This document shows positions 10,897-22,018 of a stretch of 64,000 nucleotides of DNA, piece by piece (position 1 is the stretch's first letter; every line of letters begins with the position of its first letter). A program made the position numbers and the translations under genes. Source of the DNA: Triparma verrucosa. Its lineage: Eukaryota; Sar; Bolidophyceae; Parmales; Triparmaceae. The notes under the pieces are model-generated. The model was not told the origin of the DNA. It was given only the letters and a program-made list of their open reading frames with translations, and searched no databases. The DNA lies in the NCBI GenBank assembly GCA_030267905.1, contig BRXX01000178.1, positions 1 to 64,000 on the forward strand, read 5' to 3'.

Positions 10897-13491
10897 TTAT
10901 TTATATTCGCCACCATCTTCCTCCCCCCCTTTCGCACTGTCCAATCCATGCTCCATCAGCTCTCCCTTCAAGGTCTTCAAAACCCCTCTCATCTTCCTCT
11001 GAACAATGCCAACACTCAGGCCAATTTGTCTCCCCAACCTCTTCAGCTTTGGTTTGTTGAAATTGGGGACCGTGAGCTTGGTGCCTGTGGAGGATTGTCT
11101 GGCCCATAGGCGGCGGTAGTATTCGATCACGTTTTCTTGGATTTCGACAATTTCGGCACGGGCCGTGTCGGAACCGTCCCCCTCCAAGGTTTCGGCTCCC
11201 CCCTCGCTCAAATCAACGCCTGAAACAAAAGGGTGCGTCAGCAACTCTGCCGCACTTCCCCTCTCGTCAGGATCCTTCTTCAAACACAGGTCCAGAAAAT
11301 CCTGAAACTCGTCGCTGAACTCCACGCCCTCCTCCAAATCGTAGCTGTTCAACGGCGGTACCGGCTCCTCCCCCCGCAATGCCTGCAGCAACGCCCAATA
11401 CCCCCCCTCCGCCTCCTTCTCAAATGGGAACTTCCCCAGCGCCACCGTCATCAATGTCAAACCCAAAGACCAAACATCCGAGCTAAAGCTGTTAGGGTTG
11501 AGGTGAGAATGCGTCAATGCCTTATATTCACGTGGGGGTTCTCGGTCCGTTCTTCGCTCCCGCGGTGCTCGCTTACGCTCGGTCGCCCGCCCCCCCCCGC
11601 CTCACCTGTACTTCGTCCCGCTGATCCTCTCCGGGCTCATGTATGTGAACGTCCCGGTGAAAGTTTCAGCAGCAGCCTCCCCTTCTCCCATATCCTTGAC
11701 GATTCCGAAGTCGCTTACTTTGACGTTCCCGTGGTGATTGATTAGCAAGTTCGCGGGTTTAATGTCTCGATGTATCTGCCTGTTTTTGTGCAAGAAGCTC
11801 AAGCCGTGGAGGACCCTGCAGGCGATGTTGGCCAATACTGGCTCGGAGTTGCAGCCACCTGTTTCGACGATGTCTTGTAAAGAACCTCCGTCCATGTATT
11901 CTACGACTAGGGTTACGCTGGAGGCTTTTTTGTCCATGTAGGCTTCATACAAAGAAACGATGTGGGGGCATGGGACTAGGGAGGACTTGCCAGAGTGGGA
12001 GCCACCACCCCCAACGTCTCCTGGAGTTGTTGTTAGCGGAACCAAATTCGTGTAGAGCGCTTTCAATTCGCGGACCATTTGGTGGCGTCTGTCGTCGTCG
12101 AATACTGGTATCACCTTCTGAGCTACGAGCATTAATGCTGGAACGTGGAGTGCCTGCCAGAGTGGGAGGAGAGGTGAGAATGCGTCAATGCCTTATATTC
12201 ACGTGGGGGTTCTCGGTCCGTTCTTCGCTCCCGCGGTACTCGCTTACGCTCGGGCCTCGCTTCGCTCGGTCGCTCGAATGCGTCAATGCCTTATATTCAC
12301 GTGGGGGTTCTCGGTCCGTTCTTCGCCCCCGCCGTACTCGCTTACGCTCGGGCCTCGCTTCGCTCGGACGCTCCCACAAAATATTCGCTTACGATCGGGC
12401 CTCGCTTCGCTCGGTCGCTCGCACCTTTCTGACTACTCCGCTTGCACCCTTCCCTAAAACAGCGAGCGTCACCATCAAATCCTTTGCATCCCCGCCGCCT
12501 CCCTCCATCCCGCCCGCCTTTACCTTCGAAAACACGCTGGCCTCGCTCCCAGACATTTTGGGCGTTCGTTGCAGGCCGTCCCTCCTAATCTCAAAGCCCC
12601 CCGATATCTTGATGAAGCTGTCGCTCACTCTGAAGCTTGCGTTATTCTCGTCTTCCGCCTTCCCCTCCTCGTCCTCCTTGTTGATCGCTCCGATGTCGAG
12701 CGCCAACATCGGTTCGCTGTACGTTGAATCGTCGTCACTGTCAGATTCGCTCTGTATAGTGAGCTTGTAATCGTCGTCCACCTCGTCGTCCTCGTCCCTT
12801 CCATCTTTGGCCTCGGCCACCTTCCCCGCCTTTACAGGTGGCGGTCTGGAAGGCGGCGTCGGCTTGTGCGAAGCTCCCCCCGCCGCCGGCGGCCTCTTCT
12901 GCGTTGCCGCCAGCCTCTCAAAATGTTGGGCTGCCAGTCTCTGGATGTTGGTCACTCCCGAAACGTTGCTGCTGTTGCTTGCGACGCTGGCGTTGTCCCC
13001 CCCCCCTCGAGGCCTCGAGCTGCTCTTCAGGGACCTGCTGCTGCTGTTGTTGCTGCGGTGACTGAAGGGTGGTTGGTTGTCTATTTCGCTCTTCGCCTGC
13101 GACAGTGGTGTCAGAAATAGACTATACGTCGTAGCATCAAACATCTCTCCCTCACCTCCTTCTTCAGCCAAGGCATGTAAGGAGGATCCTGCTGCCCCCT
13201 GCTGCCGGGCCTGCTACCGTTGGACCTGCTGCCAGGCCGGCTCCCCCCGCTCCCCCTGCTCCCAGTCGAGGAGGACGACCCAGGCCTGCTCCGATTCCCG
13301 GTGTCCACTCGGCTCTTCACAGATCCCCCGTGAGTACTCTTGTAGGTAGCAGGCATTGGGAGAGGCTTCTTAGGTGGAGGGCCAGTGGCCGCCTGACTGA
13401 ACCTGTCGTTCCAGGCCGGCTTTTCAGGTGGTGGCGGGCGGGATGGAGGGGCCCTGTTCGGAGGTGGCCTGCTCGGAGGCGGGGGTGGCAT
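10897..13491 (-). CDS. MAP2K (STE7)-like protein kinase with long disordered N-terminus
   Basis: Four exons: 13491-13156, 13096-12425, 12153-11606, 11488-10897 (2148 nt, 715 aa). An in-frame ATG at 13617 could add 42 residues; 13491 is chosen because it opens the Pro-rich segment. Residues 1-320 are low complexity (PPPPSRPPP, GSRPGSR, Ser-rich). The kinase domain runs from about 322 to 605: Gly loop LGKGASGVVRK, Lys in VAQKVIP, catalytic HRDIKPANLL, DFGIVKD, and MSPERI in the activation segment, which is typical of MAP kinase kinases. The activation loop has ETFTGTFT with candidate phospho-sites. The C-terminal ~80 residues are basic and unassigned. Likely a cytoplasmic MAPK-cascade kinase; its partners cannot be told from this window. 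Introns 2 and 3 carry introner copies. Confidence 0.85.
11489..11605 (-). mobile_element. Introner element, CACGTGGGGG family, antisense to host gene
   Basis: Intron 3 of the MAP2K-like gene. On the plus strand it contains an ~84-bp element (11503-11586) beginning GTGAGAATGCGTCAATGCC, then TATTCACGTGGGGGTTCTCG and CGCTTACGCTCGGTCGC. Over ~80 bp it differs from the copy at 12174 by a single base. The host gene is on the minus strand, so the element is inverted relative to transcription, yet the host still uses it as an intron. Confidence 0.85.
12154..12424 (-). mobile_element. Tandem introner array inside one intron
   Basis: Intron 2 of the MAP2K-like gene (271 bp). On the plus strand it holds one complete element (12174-12276, starting GTGAGAATGCG), a second near-identical element lacking the leading GTGAG (12277-12374), and a third partial copy of the 3' part (about 12382-12424, CGCTTACGATCGGGCCTCGC). 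All are antisense to the host. The arrangement suggests insertion of one introner into another, or tandem duplication. Confidence 0.85.
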
Positions 13492-13882
13492 GGTTGCAAA
13501 TAGAGGCAGCCCGGAAGTCAAATAATATGAAATTCCTACAATGGTATGCCTATCGCGACCGCCTAGTCCTATCGATAAAACGAGGCCACTGTACAAACTC
13601 AGAAAAGGCCCGAGCAAATCTGTCGTCCAAGCCTAGCTACAAGAACAAACCGGATAAAAAAGCGTTTCATCTACAACTCCCTGGGTTATGCATACACTGT
13701 TGTGCACCCTTATCCAATTCTCCCATCGAAATTTGCATCACGCCGAAAATCCCATATTCCTACATTCCCTTTCCCCCCCTCCCCGCCCTCCTGGTCCCCC
13801 ATCTCAGCCTATCCTCTCCAACAGATCCTTTGTTTCAAAGAGGAAAACCTCCAGGCCTTTTTCACACGAGCTCAAAGATAAT

Positions 13883-16800
13883 ATGAAGCTCCTCCACTGC
13901 TTGCTGGCTACATTACATGTAACGGTTGCAAACGCAGAGACTAATGTGAACGTTGCCAGCATGCATATTTTCACCGACGACAAAAAGGCCTTCGGTGAAA
14001 GGACCAGGGGAACTTCTCCTCTGGAAAGGTGAGCTCCCCAACACCCACAAAACAAAACAAAAACAGCACCGTACTTACACCCACCCCACCTCACCTAACA
14101 GACAATCTTCTGTAGCATGGGGGGCGCACGTTTTCAATAATCGCGACAACACTTACGTCGCTGAGCTTTCCACTGCCTCTTACATGTCTGGCTGTGATGT
14201 GAACCTAAACGTAACGTTTTTCGACATCGGAAATACGCAGGAGGGCGCCATTGAATCGTACAGAGACGCGTTCCTTTTTGCTGAGAGGCCCACAGACGTA
14301 ATCATTGCTGATATTTACTCTAGCAGGACCAAGACGGTCAGCTTCCTGGGCAAGCTAGGTGAGGAACTTTATCCTAAACATGCCTTCTCCGCTCTTCGCT
14401 TTTTAGTTTTGGCTTCGTCCTCGTAGCCTCTCACCTGTTTGCAACCACACAAAAACACACCTCGCAACGTGATTCTTACTCGTCGTGCTCGTGCTCGCTG
14501 CAGACATTGTGCCCGTCACATCTGGATCGTCAACGTCAGACGAGCTAGATTTAGTTGAGTCTTATCCCTACATGACGCGAACCATTCCCCCTGATTCTGC
14601 AGTGTCGTTTGCGGCAGCCCGATTCTTAAAGAGCAAAGGTGAGGAGCTGGGAATGCGTCAATACGTTTTTGTGTCGCTTGCTCCTCGACTCACTCCTCAA
14701 CCCCAACAGGTTTCGATAAGATCGGGGTCGTTTACGTGAACGATCCTTACGGGATCGCCTTCAAAAACGGTGTTGTCTCCGCTGGTGCTACTGAGGGAAT
14801 CGACATCTTTTCGGCTCCGTTCGAGTATCAGTCTTCCTCGGATGCTTCTGCTATTGGCGCCATAAATAGTATCATTGAGCAAGGTGAGAAACGATATTTA
14901 GCCAAAGTCAATGTCATCATATCATTCATCCCTACTGAATTCTAACTTTTCAATTCTGATTCGTCGCAGGTGAAGGCCAAGTCAACGCCTGGATCGGAGT
15001 GGTGTTTGATGTCGACCTGGTCAAAATCATGACGGCCGCGCACGACAAAAACGCGGCTGGAGGGGACAATGTCTGGGTGTTCACTGACGGCGTGGAACAA
15101 GATGACATCAATAAGAAGAGTGCTGGGGCTGATGAATACGTCGACGACGATCTCATCGATGCGCTTAGAGGGACTTTCCGCGTAGTAGCGGTCGGTGGTA
15201 GTCGAACTGCCGCGGACAGCTCGTTGTATGACACATTTTCGAAGGATTACGCTGCCCTTGACGGCAGCTCAGGATTCTCCGCATACTTGGAGAAGAAGGC
15301 TCTCAAGTTCACCTCCGATGGTTCGGGAGTGTGGGCGGATGGCAGCAGCATTCCGGACGGCACAGATATGAGCGACTATCCTTCCGACTTTTTCTCCACG
15401 GCGGAGTTGAGCGCCTACGAGCCCTTTTACTTCGACGCTGCTATTCAAATCGGCATGGGTGCTTGCAAGGCTATCGCCGACGGAAAAGATCCGGTAGCGG
15501 ACGGAGCTGCCCTGCATGCAGCTATGTCAGCAGTGTCCTTCACGGGGTGGTCCGGCAACGTCATTTTCGACAGCGAAACGGGAAGCCGCACTCCCTCTTC
15601 CACGAACTTCATCGTCCAGAATACCGCGTACGATGTGAGCGACAAGTCTCTCTTAATGAGGGACGTCGGCACTTGGAGCCTCTCAGGCGGCTTCGACTGG
15701 AGTTGCTACGGCTGCTCCGCCCTCGAATTCGCTGACGGTGGCAGTACTGCCCCCGCCCAGAGGAGCGCCATTATCGGTGACGGACCGGCCGCGGGCGTGA
15801 GTATGGATGTCGTCTTTATAGCTTTGGGCGTGATCGTTGTCGGACTGGCGCTCTTTTACTTCTGGCACCGAAAGGAAGAGCTCGAGCTCAAGGGTCAGAT
15901 CGTGAAGCTGAAGGAGGAGCTCACTTTGCTCAAGGCGTACGGTGAGGAAGAACAGGAGATGATCGGAGCGGAGATAATGACCTTTAGGGAAAATTTTGCC
16001 AAACACAGGGATCAAAATAAGGGGGAGGGCGTCCCAGGCGAGGGTGAGGGTGACAAGATCAAGAGGGAGGCTAGGGAGCTGGACAAGTTTTTGATCCCCG
16101 CCAAGGACGTCGTCCCTGAGAAGCAGATCGGCAAGGGAAGCTTTGGAGAAGGTGAGCGGCTGAGAGCCGATACTCCCGTTCGTAACTTAGCTGCTGCCAA
16201 CTTCACTTCACAACTATTTCTAACACTATAAAAACTTTCTCCTCGCAGTTTTCTTGGCCAACCACCACGGCCAGCAGGTCGCCGTTAAGACAATGAACAC
16301 TATCGACGCAGAGAATCTGAGCCGCTTCCGAGACGAGATCATCCTGATGAGTGATTTGAGGCACCCGAACGTCGTCTTCATGGTCGGGGCGTGCTGGGAG
16401 AAGCAGCTCATGGCGTTGGTGCTTGAGTTCTGCGCCCTAGGAACGGCCTCCGACAACCTCAAGGCGGATTGCAGCTGGGACGATCCCCTGTTGAAATGGT
16501 CGAAAGACGTCGCCGCCGGCATCAGCTACCTCCACAGCGTGAGCTTCTTCGACGTCAAGAACGAAGTCCAGGTGAGCAACGCGAGCTATGAGCGGTGGCT
16601 GCAGTATGCAGTATGTATCTAACAGTCACTTTGCCCGCCGCAGGTTCACAACATTATCCACCGGGACATCAAACCGGACAACTGCCTGGTGACGGACACC
16701 TTCGGCATCAAGGTATCCGACTTTGGAGAAGCGCGCATGGCTGAAGTCAACAAAACGATGACCATGGTCGGAACTCCCTTCTACGTGGCCCCAGAAGTCG

Positions 16801-17640
16801 TCAAGGGCGATCACTACAGCACCAGCGCCGACGTCTACAGCTACGCCATGACCCTCTTATGCTTTGCCATCCGCGGCGAGAAGAGCCTCAGTGAATGGCT
16901 GAAGTCGGCGTACATCAAATCCAAAACCAACAGAAAAACGAATAAAGGTGAGGTGCTGCGAGGAGCAAAGAGGAGTACGATCGCCATTTCTTCTCTACCC
17001 TTCCTAACGTTGTTAACCTCAATCGTTCACGCTCGTCGCAGTCTCGGACAATCGAGTGGCTCACGTCATGGTGAACAAAAACTGGCGGCCACTGAACTTG
17101 GTCGAGGACCTGGGCGTGCCCACTTCGATCGCGAACCTGATCTCTATCTGCTGGCATGAAGATCCCACCGAGCGTCCCGACTTCAAGGAGATACAAGAGT
17201 ATTTGATGAACGACTGCATGAGAGAGATAATGGGCACCGTCGATGGAACGGGACAGAGGAGGAGGACGAGCACGACAGGGATGAGAGTTCAGAGGAGGAT
17301 TCTGGCGGCCCAAGCAAACAGGGAGGAGAAGATCATGAAGGAGAAGGAGGAAGAGCTCAAGGCCGCGGTCAAGAACGCGCTGGAGGATGGGGGAATCAGC
17401 CAGGAGATCAGCTCGAAAATGACCTATTTGGTGGGACTCTTCAAGGATATGGAGGGGAACATTGATGAGGAGGACGTCAGGGAGGCAACAAAGCTCATCG
17501 AGTGCATGAAGCTGGGGTATCCTCGAGAGGATGGAAGCGGCGACAAGGGTGACGAGGCCAAGGAGGAGAGCATGATGATGATCATCGACAGTCTGAAGGA
17601 GAAGTTAGAGGCGAGAAAGGAGTGGAGGAAAAACAAGTAA
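13883..17640 (+). CDS. Receptor-type TKL kinase with periplasmic-binding-like ectodomain
   Basis: Eight exons: 13883-14028, 14102-14358, 14504-14638, 14710-14883, 14970-16151, 16249-16571, 16644-16947, 17042-17640 (3120 nt, 1039 aa). A signal peptide (about 1-18) precedes an ectodomain of ~490 residues that reads like a type I periplasmic/ANF-receptor fold: a VNVASMHIF start, IGVVYVNDPYGIAF, and FEYQSSSDASAIGAINSIIEQ-like pattern. One TM helix lies at about 516-537 (VVFIALGVIVVGLALFYFW). A coiled coil follows, then a kinase from about 605: GKGSFGEVF, VAVK, HRDIKPDNCL, DFGEARM, GTPFYVAPEVV, and a TKL-like ISICWHEDPTERPDF. The C-tail is Glu/Lys-rich coiled coil. Presumed extracellular small-molecule sensing with cytoplasmic Ser/Thr phosphorylation; the ligand is unknown. 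An alternative donor at 16539 would shorten the product to 1028 aa. Confidence 0.85.
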
Positions 17641-17787
17641 AAGATGATATATTGGGGAGGGTTTGTGGTGGGGGGAGTGGGGATTTTTGAGCATCAAACT
17701 TTTGAGAGAGTTAATTTTGTTAATTTTCCAGGGCCATTCCAAATATTTTAGATGCCTATAATTTCTCGTCCAGGCATTTATTGAAAT

Positions 17788-18850
17788 ATGGATGAACCGT
17801 TCACGGCCGGTCGACCCCCCACCAACTCCGGAAACTCCCCGCAGCGCTTCAGCTCGGTAGGATTCCTGTACAGAGGCGATATAGGTAATGAGGATAATGA
17901 GGGTGACATCTCTCTAGAACCTCAGCCTTCATCCAAGAAGAACCCTGTTTACGTAAAGTTAGGTTTACTTTTTGTGTTAGCAGGGACGATTACAACGATA
18001 GTCCTAACTATAAGATTCAATCTCATTCATGAAGCAGCCCACTGGATAAATCACAGTGATCTTGGGTACATCGGAGCAGTTGCCTACCTTGCGATGTGCA
18101 TTATCTGCAACGTCCTCCTATTGCCTCAAACGCCGTTGGAAACCGCAGGTGAGCAACGTACGTGTACCTTAGAGCTTCTCTTACTCCCAGAGTCTAACCC
18201 AACGTCCTCCCTCAGCCGGCATGATATGGGAAGATAGCTTCTACAAAGCTTTAATAGCCGCCTGGGTCGGTAAACAATTAGGCAGCTACGCCTGTTTCTT
18301 CCTCGGCCGTTGGGGTTCCCAAAAAATCGAGCGCCGAGTAACCCGCACCGTCTCCTCCCTCCCCCGCCCCAGCGTAAAAGAGATGAAATCCAACAAAGCC
18401 AGCCTCATGCTAGAAGCGACGAAAAGAGTCTTCAAACAGAAACCCCACACGTTGACGTTCCTCAGCTGCGCGGCCGCCGTCCCCGCGTGGATTAAAAACT
18501 ACGGCCTCTCGACGATCCCAGACGTTTCATTCATGAAGCACTTCGCGCCTTGGTGTGGTTTCTGCGGCGCTTTCTATTCGTGCGCGAACGTCCTCGTAGG
18601 AATGTCAGTAGGTAGCGGAGGTGACGACGACGCTGAAGAGGCTGAGAAAGGTTCAGGCGGGAAGGTGCTTATGGGAGTGATGGCTGGTGTGACGTTTGCT
18701 TTTGTTGTTGTGTTGTCTTATTATGCGAAGAAGGAACTGGAGGTGCAGCTTAAGGAACTTGATGAGGAGGAGAGAATATCGATGAAGAAGGTCGACGCAG
18801 ATGAAATAGAGAGGAACGGGACGGCGAAATCAGTCACCAGCATGGTTTGA
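17788..18850 (+). CDS. VTT-domain (TVP38/TMEM64, DedA-like) membrane protein
   Basis: Two exons: 17788-18148 and 18216-18850 (996 nt, 331 aa), joined in phase 1, with a TCTAAC branch-like site before the acceptor. A ~55-residue cytosolic N-terminus precedes a TM helix (about 57-80). The VTT core follows: a hydrophobic helix around YIGAVAYLAMCIICNVLLLP, then TPLETAAGMIW and GKQLGSYACFFLGRW, matching the family pattern lP..(l)xxaaG...fG...lGa...fllGR. A last TM helix sits at about 285-308 before a charged tail. VTT proteins act in ER/Golgi membranes, and several relatives scramble phospholipids. That function is a family inference. Confidence 0.8.
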
Positions 18851-18902
18851 ACAAATAATAACGAATACGTCGTTTCATATAATAAAATCTGCTTAATATT
18901 GT

Positions 18903-19596
18903 CTAGATCTTGACGTTCTCGCATTCCTCCTCCTCAAGCATAAAATCGCATATCCCGTCCCTGATGCTGAACTCCCTCCCCGTGTCAGGGCACTTAAGGA
19001 CGCCGCTGACGACGTTCACGTTCACGAGAACGTGGTGGAGGGCCTGGAGGAAGGAGGTGTCGGACGTTAAATTAGGAGGGATCGTGGGGGGAAGAGTCGT
19101 TATGCCACATTGAGACGCAGCCTGAGGGGGGTTGCAGCGTTTTAGAACAAAGAGCGACGGGTTAGAGCGTTGGAAAGGATTATATATATATATATATATA
19201 TATTCAAGTTCATATCGACGTTTTCCTCATTCAAGCCGCAGAATTATCTTCATTGTATCGCAAACCATGGTGCAAAAACACACACGATCATACAGTAAAC
19301 TGTAAAGTAAACTGTAAGGCGATACTTGGACGGTAATTCCTTAAAATGCAATAATCAGTGGAAATTTAGTAGTAGTCCTCACTCGAGTGTCACTCGAGTG
19401 TCACTCGACGCACTCTACATACTCGACTTACCTGCACTAAAACTGGCCAGTTGACGTTCTGCATGACATGCTTGACGAATTTGTCGTTGTATTCTGTGTC
19501 CGTTACTCTTATCTCAGTGGGAGTTATTATTAAGGGGTAGCCGGTTGTGGCTGTACGAACGTTTGATCGGAGGTGATTGTGTGTTAGGAGTTTCAT
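18903..19596 (-). CDS. TRMT112: TRMT112, methyltransferase activator subunit
   Basis: Two exons: 19596-19432 and 19121-18903 (384 nt, 127 aa, the normal family size). The start MKLLTHN is the family hallmark. NVNWPVLVQ matches the conserved V.W..L..A region, and exon 2 has LKCPDTGREFSIRDGICDFML, corresponding to the C-P-x-T/S-G-R...GIPNMLL zinc-ribbon-like end. TRMT112 is the small partner that activates several SAM-dependent methyltransferases acting on tRNA, rRNA and release factor eRF1. The 310-bp intron contains a (TA)n run at about 19180-19203 and a GTGTCACTCGA tandem repeat near its 5' end. Its stop lies 52 bp from that of the VTT gene. Confidence 0.93.
19180..19203. repeat. (TA)n microsatellite
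   Basis: A pure dinucleotide run of about 12 TA units inside the TRMT112 intron. A shorter TA run at about 20514-20528 sits in intron 2 of the permease gene. Confidence 0.9.
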
Positions 19597-19896
19597 TATA
19601 TTACTGCTAAGTAGTAAGCGTGGAGGAGTTTAGGAGTAGAGGAGGTAGAGGGAGGCAGAGGAACTTCTTTTTCGTTGGTCTTCTACAGAATGTTGGAAAA
19701 TGAAGTGAACACAAACGCCGAGCAGTGACTATTAGTAGATAAATTGGCAGCTAGTGGATGAGGTGATGTGGTAGGACTTGGTAAATGTCGTAAAGTCGCG
19801 TAAAACAGGGAGCAAGCTTGTGTCTGCTTGTATTGTCTGCTTCTCAGGACAGTTCCAAAGTAAATAATCAATCAAAAAAAGTGGCACAGACTTAAA

Positions 19897-21900
19897 ATGG
19901 AGGCATTTCTCGATGGCTACTTCAAAATTAGCGAGCGGGGCTCAACGATTCCGACTGAAATCCGAGCTGGAGTAAGCTCTTTCTTGACAATGAGGTGAGA
20001 AGCCTGATTCTAAGGAAGAAGTGAAGCGAGATGATTTCGAAGAGCTAAGACAGGCTGATTGCTTCTACCAAATAGCCCCAAAGGGGACCCCAAAGGGGGC
20101 AAATAGAGTCAATAGTAGTAGTACTCTGTGACGGCCCGACACTCACACACACTACAACTCCATCGTTACCAATCGTTATATTAAATCGACACCTGTCGCA
20201 GCTACGTCATCCTCGTAAATCCTCAAATGATGTCCTTAACTGGCCTTCCCTCCTCCTCCTCCGTCCTCTCAACCTGCTTATCCTCCTCCCTCGCCTCCCT
20301 CCTCGTCGGTCTAGTCGGCAACCTCCCCTTCGGCCTCGCACCAGGAATGGGCCTAACGGCTTACCTCGTCTACGGGCTCGTTTTAGCTGATGTTATGACG
20401 CTTAAAATGAGCATGACGGCTTGTTTTATTTCGGGCATTTTTATGGCCATTTTCGCGATTACGGGAGTTAGCAGGTGAGGAGACAATAAGCAAAACAATG
20501 GGAAGAAGTATTTATATATATATATATAATAAAATATTCACGTGGGGGTACTCGATCTCGCTAACGTTCTTATCGCTCTAAACTCTCGTCTTAGAATCGT
20601 GATGGGGATTGTGCCGATGAGCGTAAAGTTGGCGATTGTTGTCGGGATGGGAATTTTGGTTAGTATGATTGGTATGGTTAGCGTCGGGTTGGTGGTTGGG
20701 AACGAGAAGACGTTAGTTGGTTTAGGTGAGATTGAGGGCAGACGCTAAGCACATGGACAACGAACAATCCTAACCCACGCGACCAACCACACACCACCCA
20801 CACAACCACACCACACACACAACACTAGGCGACCTAACAAATATCGACCTGATAATCTCCCTCTTCGGCCTTGTCCTAATTGGCTCCCTCGTCTACCACA
20901 ACGTGAAAGGCGGCATCCTAATCGGCATAACGATCCTGACTACCATCTTCTGGTTCCTCGACTCCTCCTTCCCCGATAAGATCCTCGAGTTCCCCAGACT
21001 CTCCACTTCCGTGAGCGACTTCGTGGACCTCAGCTACGTCCTTGATCCCGTCCATTTGAAGGTGATGCTCCCCGCGATAGCCTCCTTCGTCTTCATCGGT
21101 ATCTTCGACGTCTCCGGCGTGATGTTCGGGCTCTCCGCCCTGGGTGATCTAATGTCCCCAGACGGCACCATCCCAGGCTCCCTCTGGGGCTTCCTAGCCG
21201 CAGCCGCCGGAACTATCCTCGCCTCCTTAACCGGTTGCACCCCTATAATCGTAACCGTCGAGTGCGCCGCCGGGATAAAAGAGGGAGGTCGCACTGGTTT
21301 GACAGCTGTCGTGGTCGGGGTCCTTTTCCTCGTGTCTATTTTCCTTGCTCCGCTGCTTGGGAGTGTTCCTAAAGGCGCGACTGCGCCTGTTTTAATGCTC
21401 GTAGGTAGTATGATGATGTCAGAGAGTAAGAATATTAATTGGGATGATATGGCTAGCGCTATTCCGGCGTTTTTGACTGTTGTGATGATGCCGTTGACTT
21501 ATAGTATTACCAACGGGATTGTTTTTGGTTTGATCAGGTAAGAAGAAGAAGATGTGTCCACACACCCCCCCTCTCCTTATACTTATTCGGCCACCACCAC
21601 CCCCACAGTGCCTTCTGTTTCTATTTCACTACTGGCAAGTTTTTCGGTGATCTTCGAAGGTGGATCAGAAAAACCGAGGAGAGGGAGGCAGGCGGGGATG
21701 AGGAGAGTCAGGGCCTCATGCCCATGAAAAAGAGCAACAGCTTCGTGGGGGAGAACGGGACTGTTGTCAGGAGGCCCAGCTTTCTGTTGAGCGAGGGCGA
21801 CCTTGAAAAGATAGACATGCAGGAGAGGGAGCAGAGGCAGAACTTTGGAGGGGGGGACAAGAGCAGCGGAGGAGGTTACGGGAGCGTCGTCATATCGTAG
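19897..21900 (+). CDS. AzgA-type purine (hypoxanthine/guanine/xanthine) permease
   Basis: Five exons: 19897-19994, 20202-20474, 20595-20725, 20829-21537, 21609-21900 (1503 nt, 500 aa). Exon 1 is short but diagnostic: FKISERGSTIPTEIRAGVSSFLTM joins exon 2 SYVILVNPQ, as in AzgA proteins (in two pieces of at most 20 residues: ISERGSTIPTEIRAG and SSFLTM). The GLAPGMGLTAY block is the NCS2/AzgA substrate-site motif, and exon 4 has GCTPIIVTVECAAGIKEGGR, corresponding to the conserved T.S..T.ESA.GI..GGRTGL segment. About 12 TM segments are expected. The C-terminal ~75 residues are soluble and Ser/Gly-rich. Role: proton-coupled purine uptake at the plasma membrane. Intron 2 carries a CACGTGGGGG introner. 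Confidence 0.92.
20475..20594 (+). mobile_element. Introner element, CACGTGGGGG family, sense orientation
   Basis: Intron 2 of the purine permease contains AATATTCACGTGGGGGTAC followed by CTCGATCTCGCTAACGTTC. It shares the family core and the CTCGCTAACG motif with the UROD copy, but is more diverged than the MAP2K copies. It lies in the same direction as its host gene. Confidence 0.65.
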
Positions 21901-22018
21901 GCTTGATTTTGGGTGATGTTATTGAGAGGCGAGCGAGACAATTTTGAGCATACTAGCTCGCCACTTTGGGGGGGGGTAGAGATGGAAAGAATTTTCTTAG
22001 AATAAATAGCAATCTTTT

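Noticed and set aside
19683..19871. Minus-strand 62-codon frame between TRMT112 and the permease
   Set aside because: No family likeness, no splice partner; it sits in a divergent promoter region.
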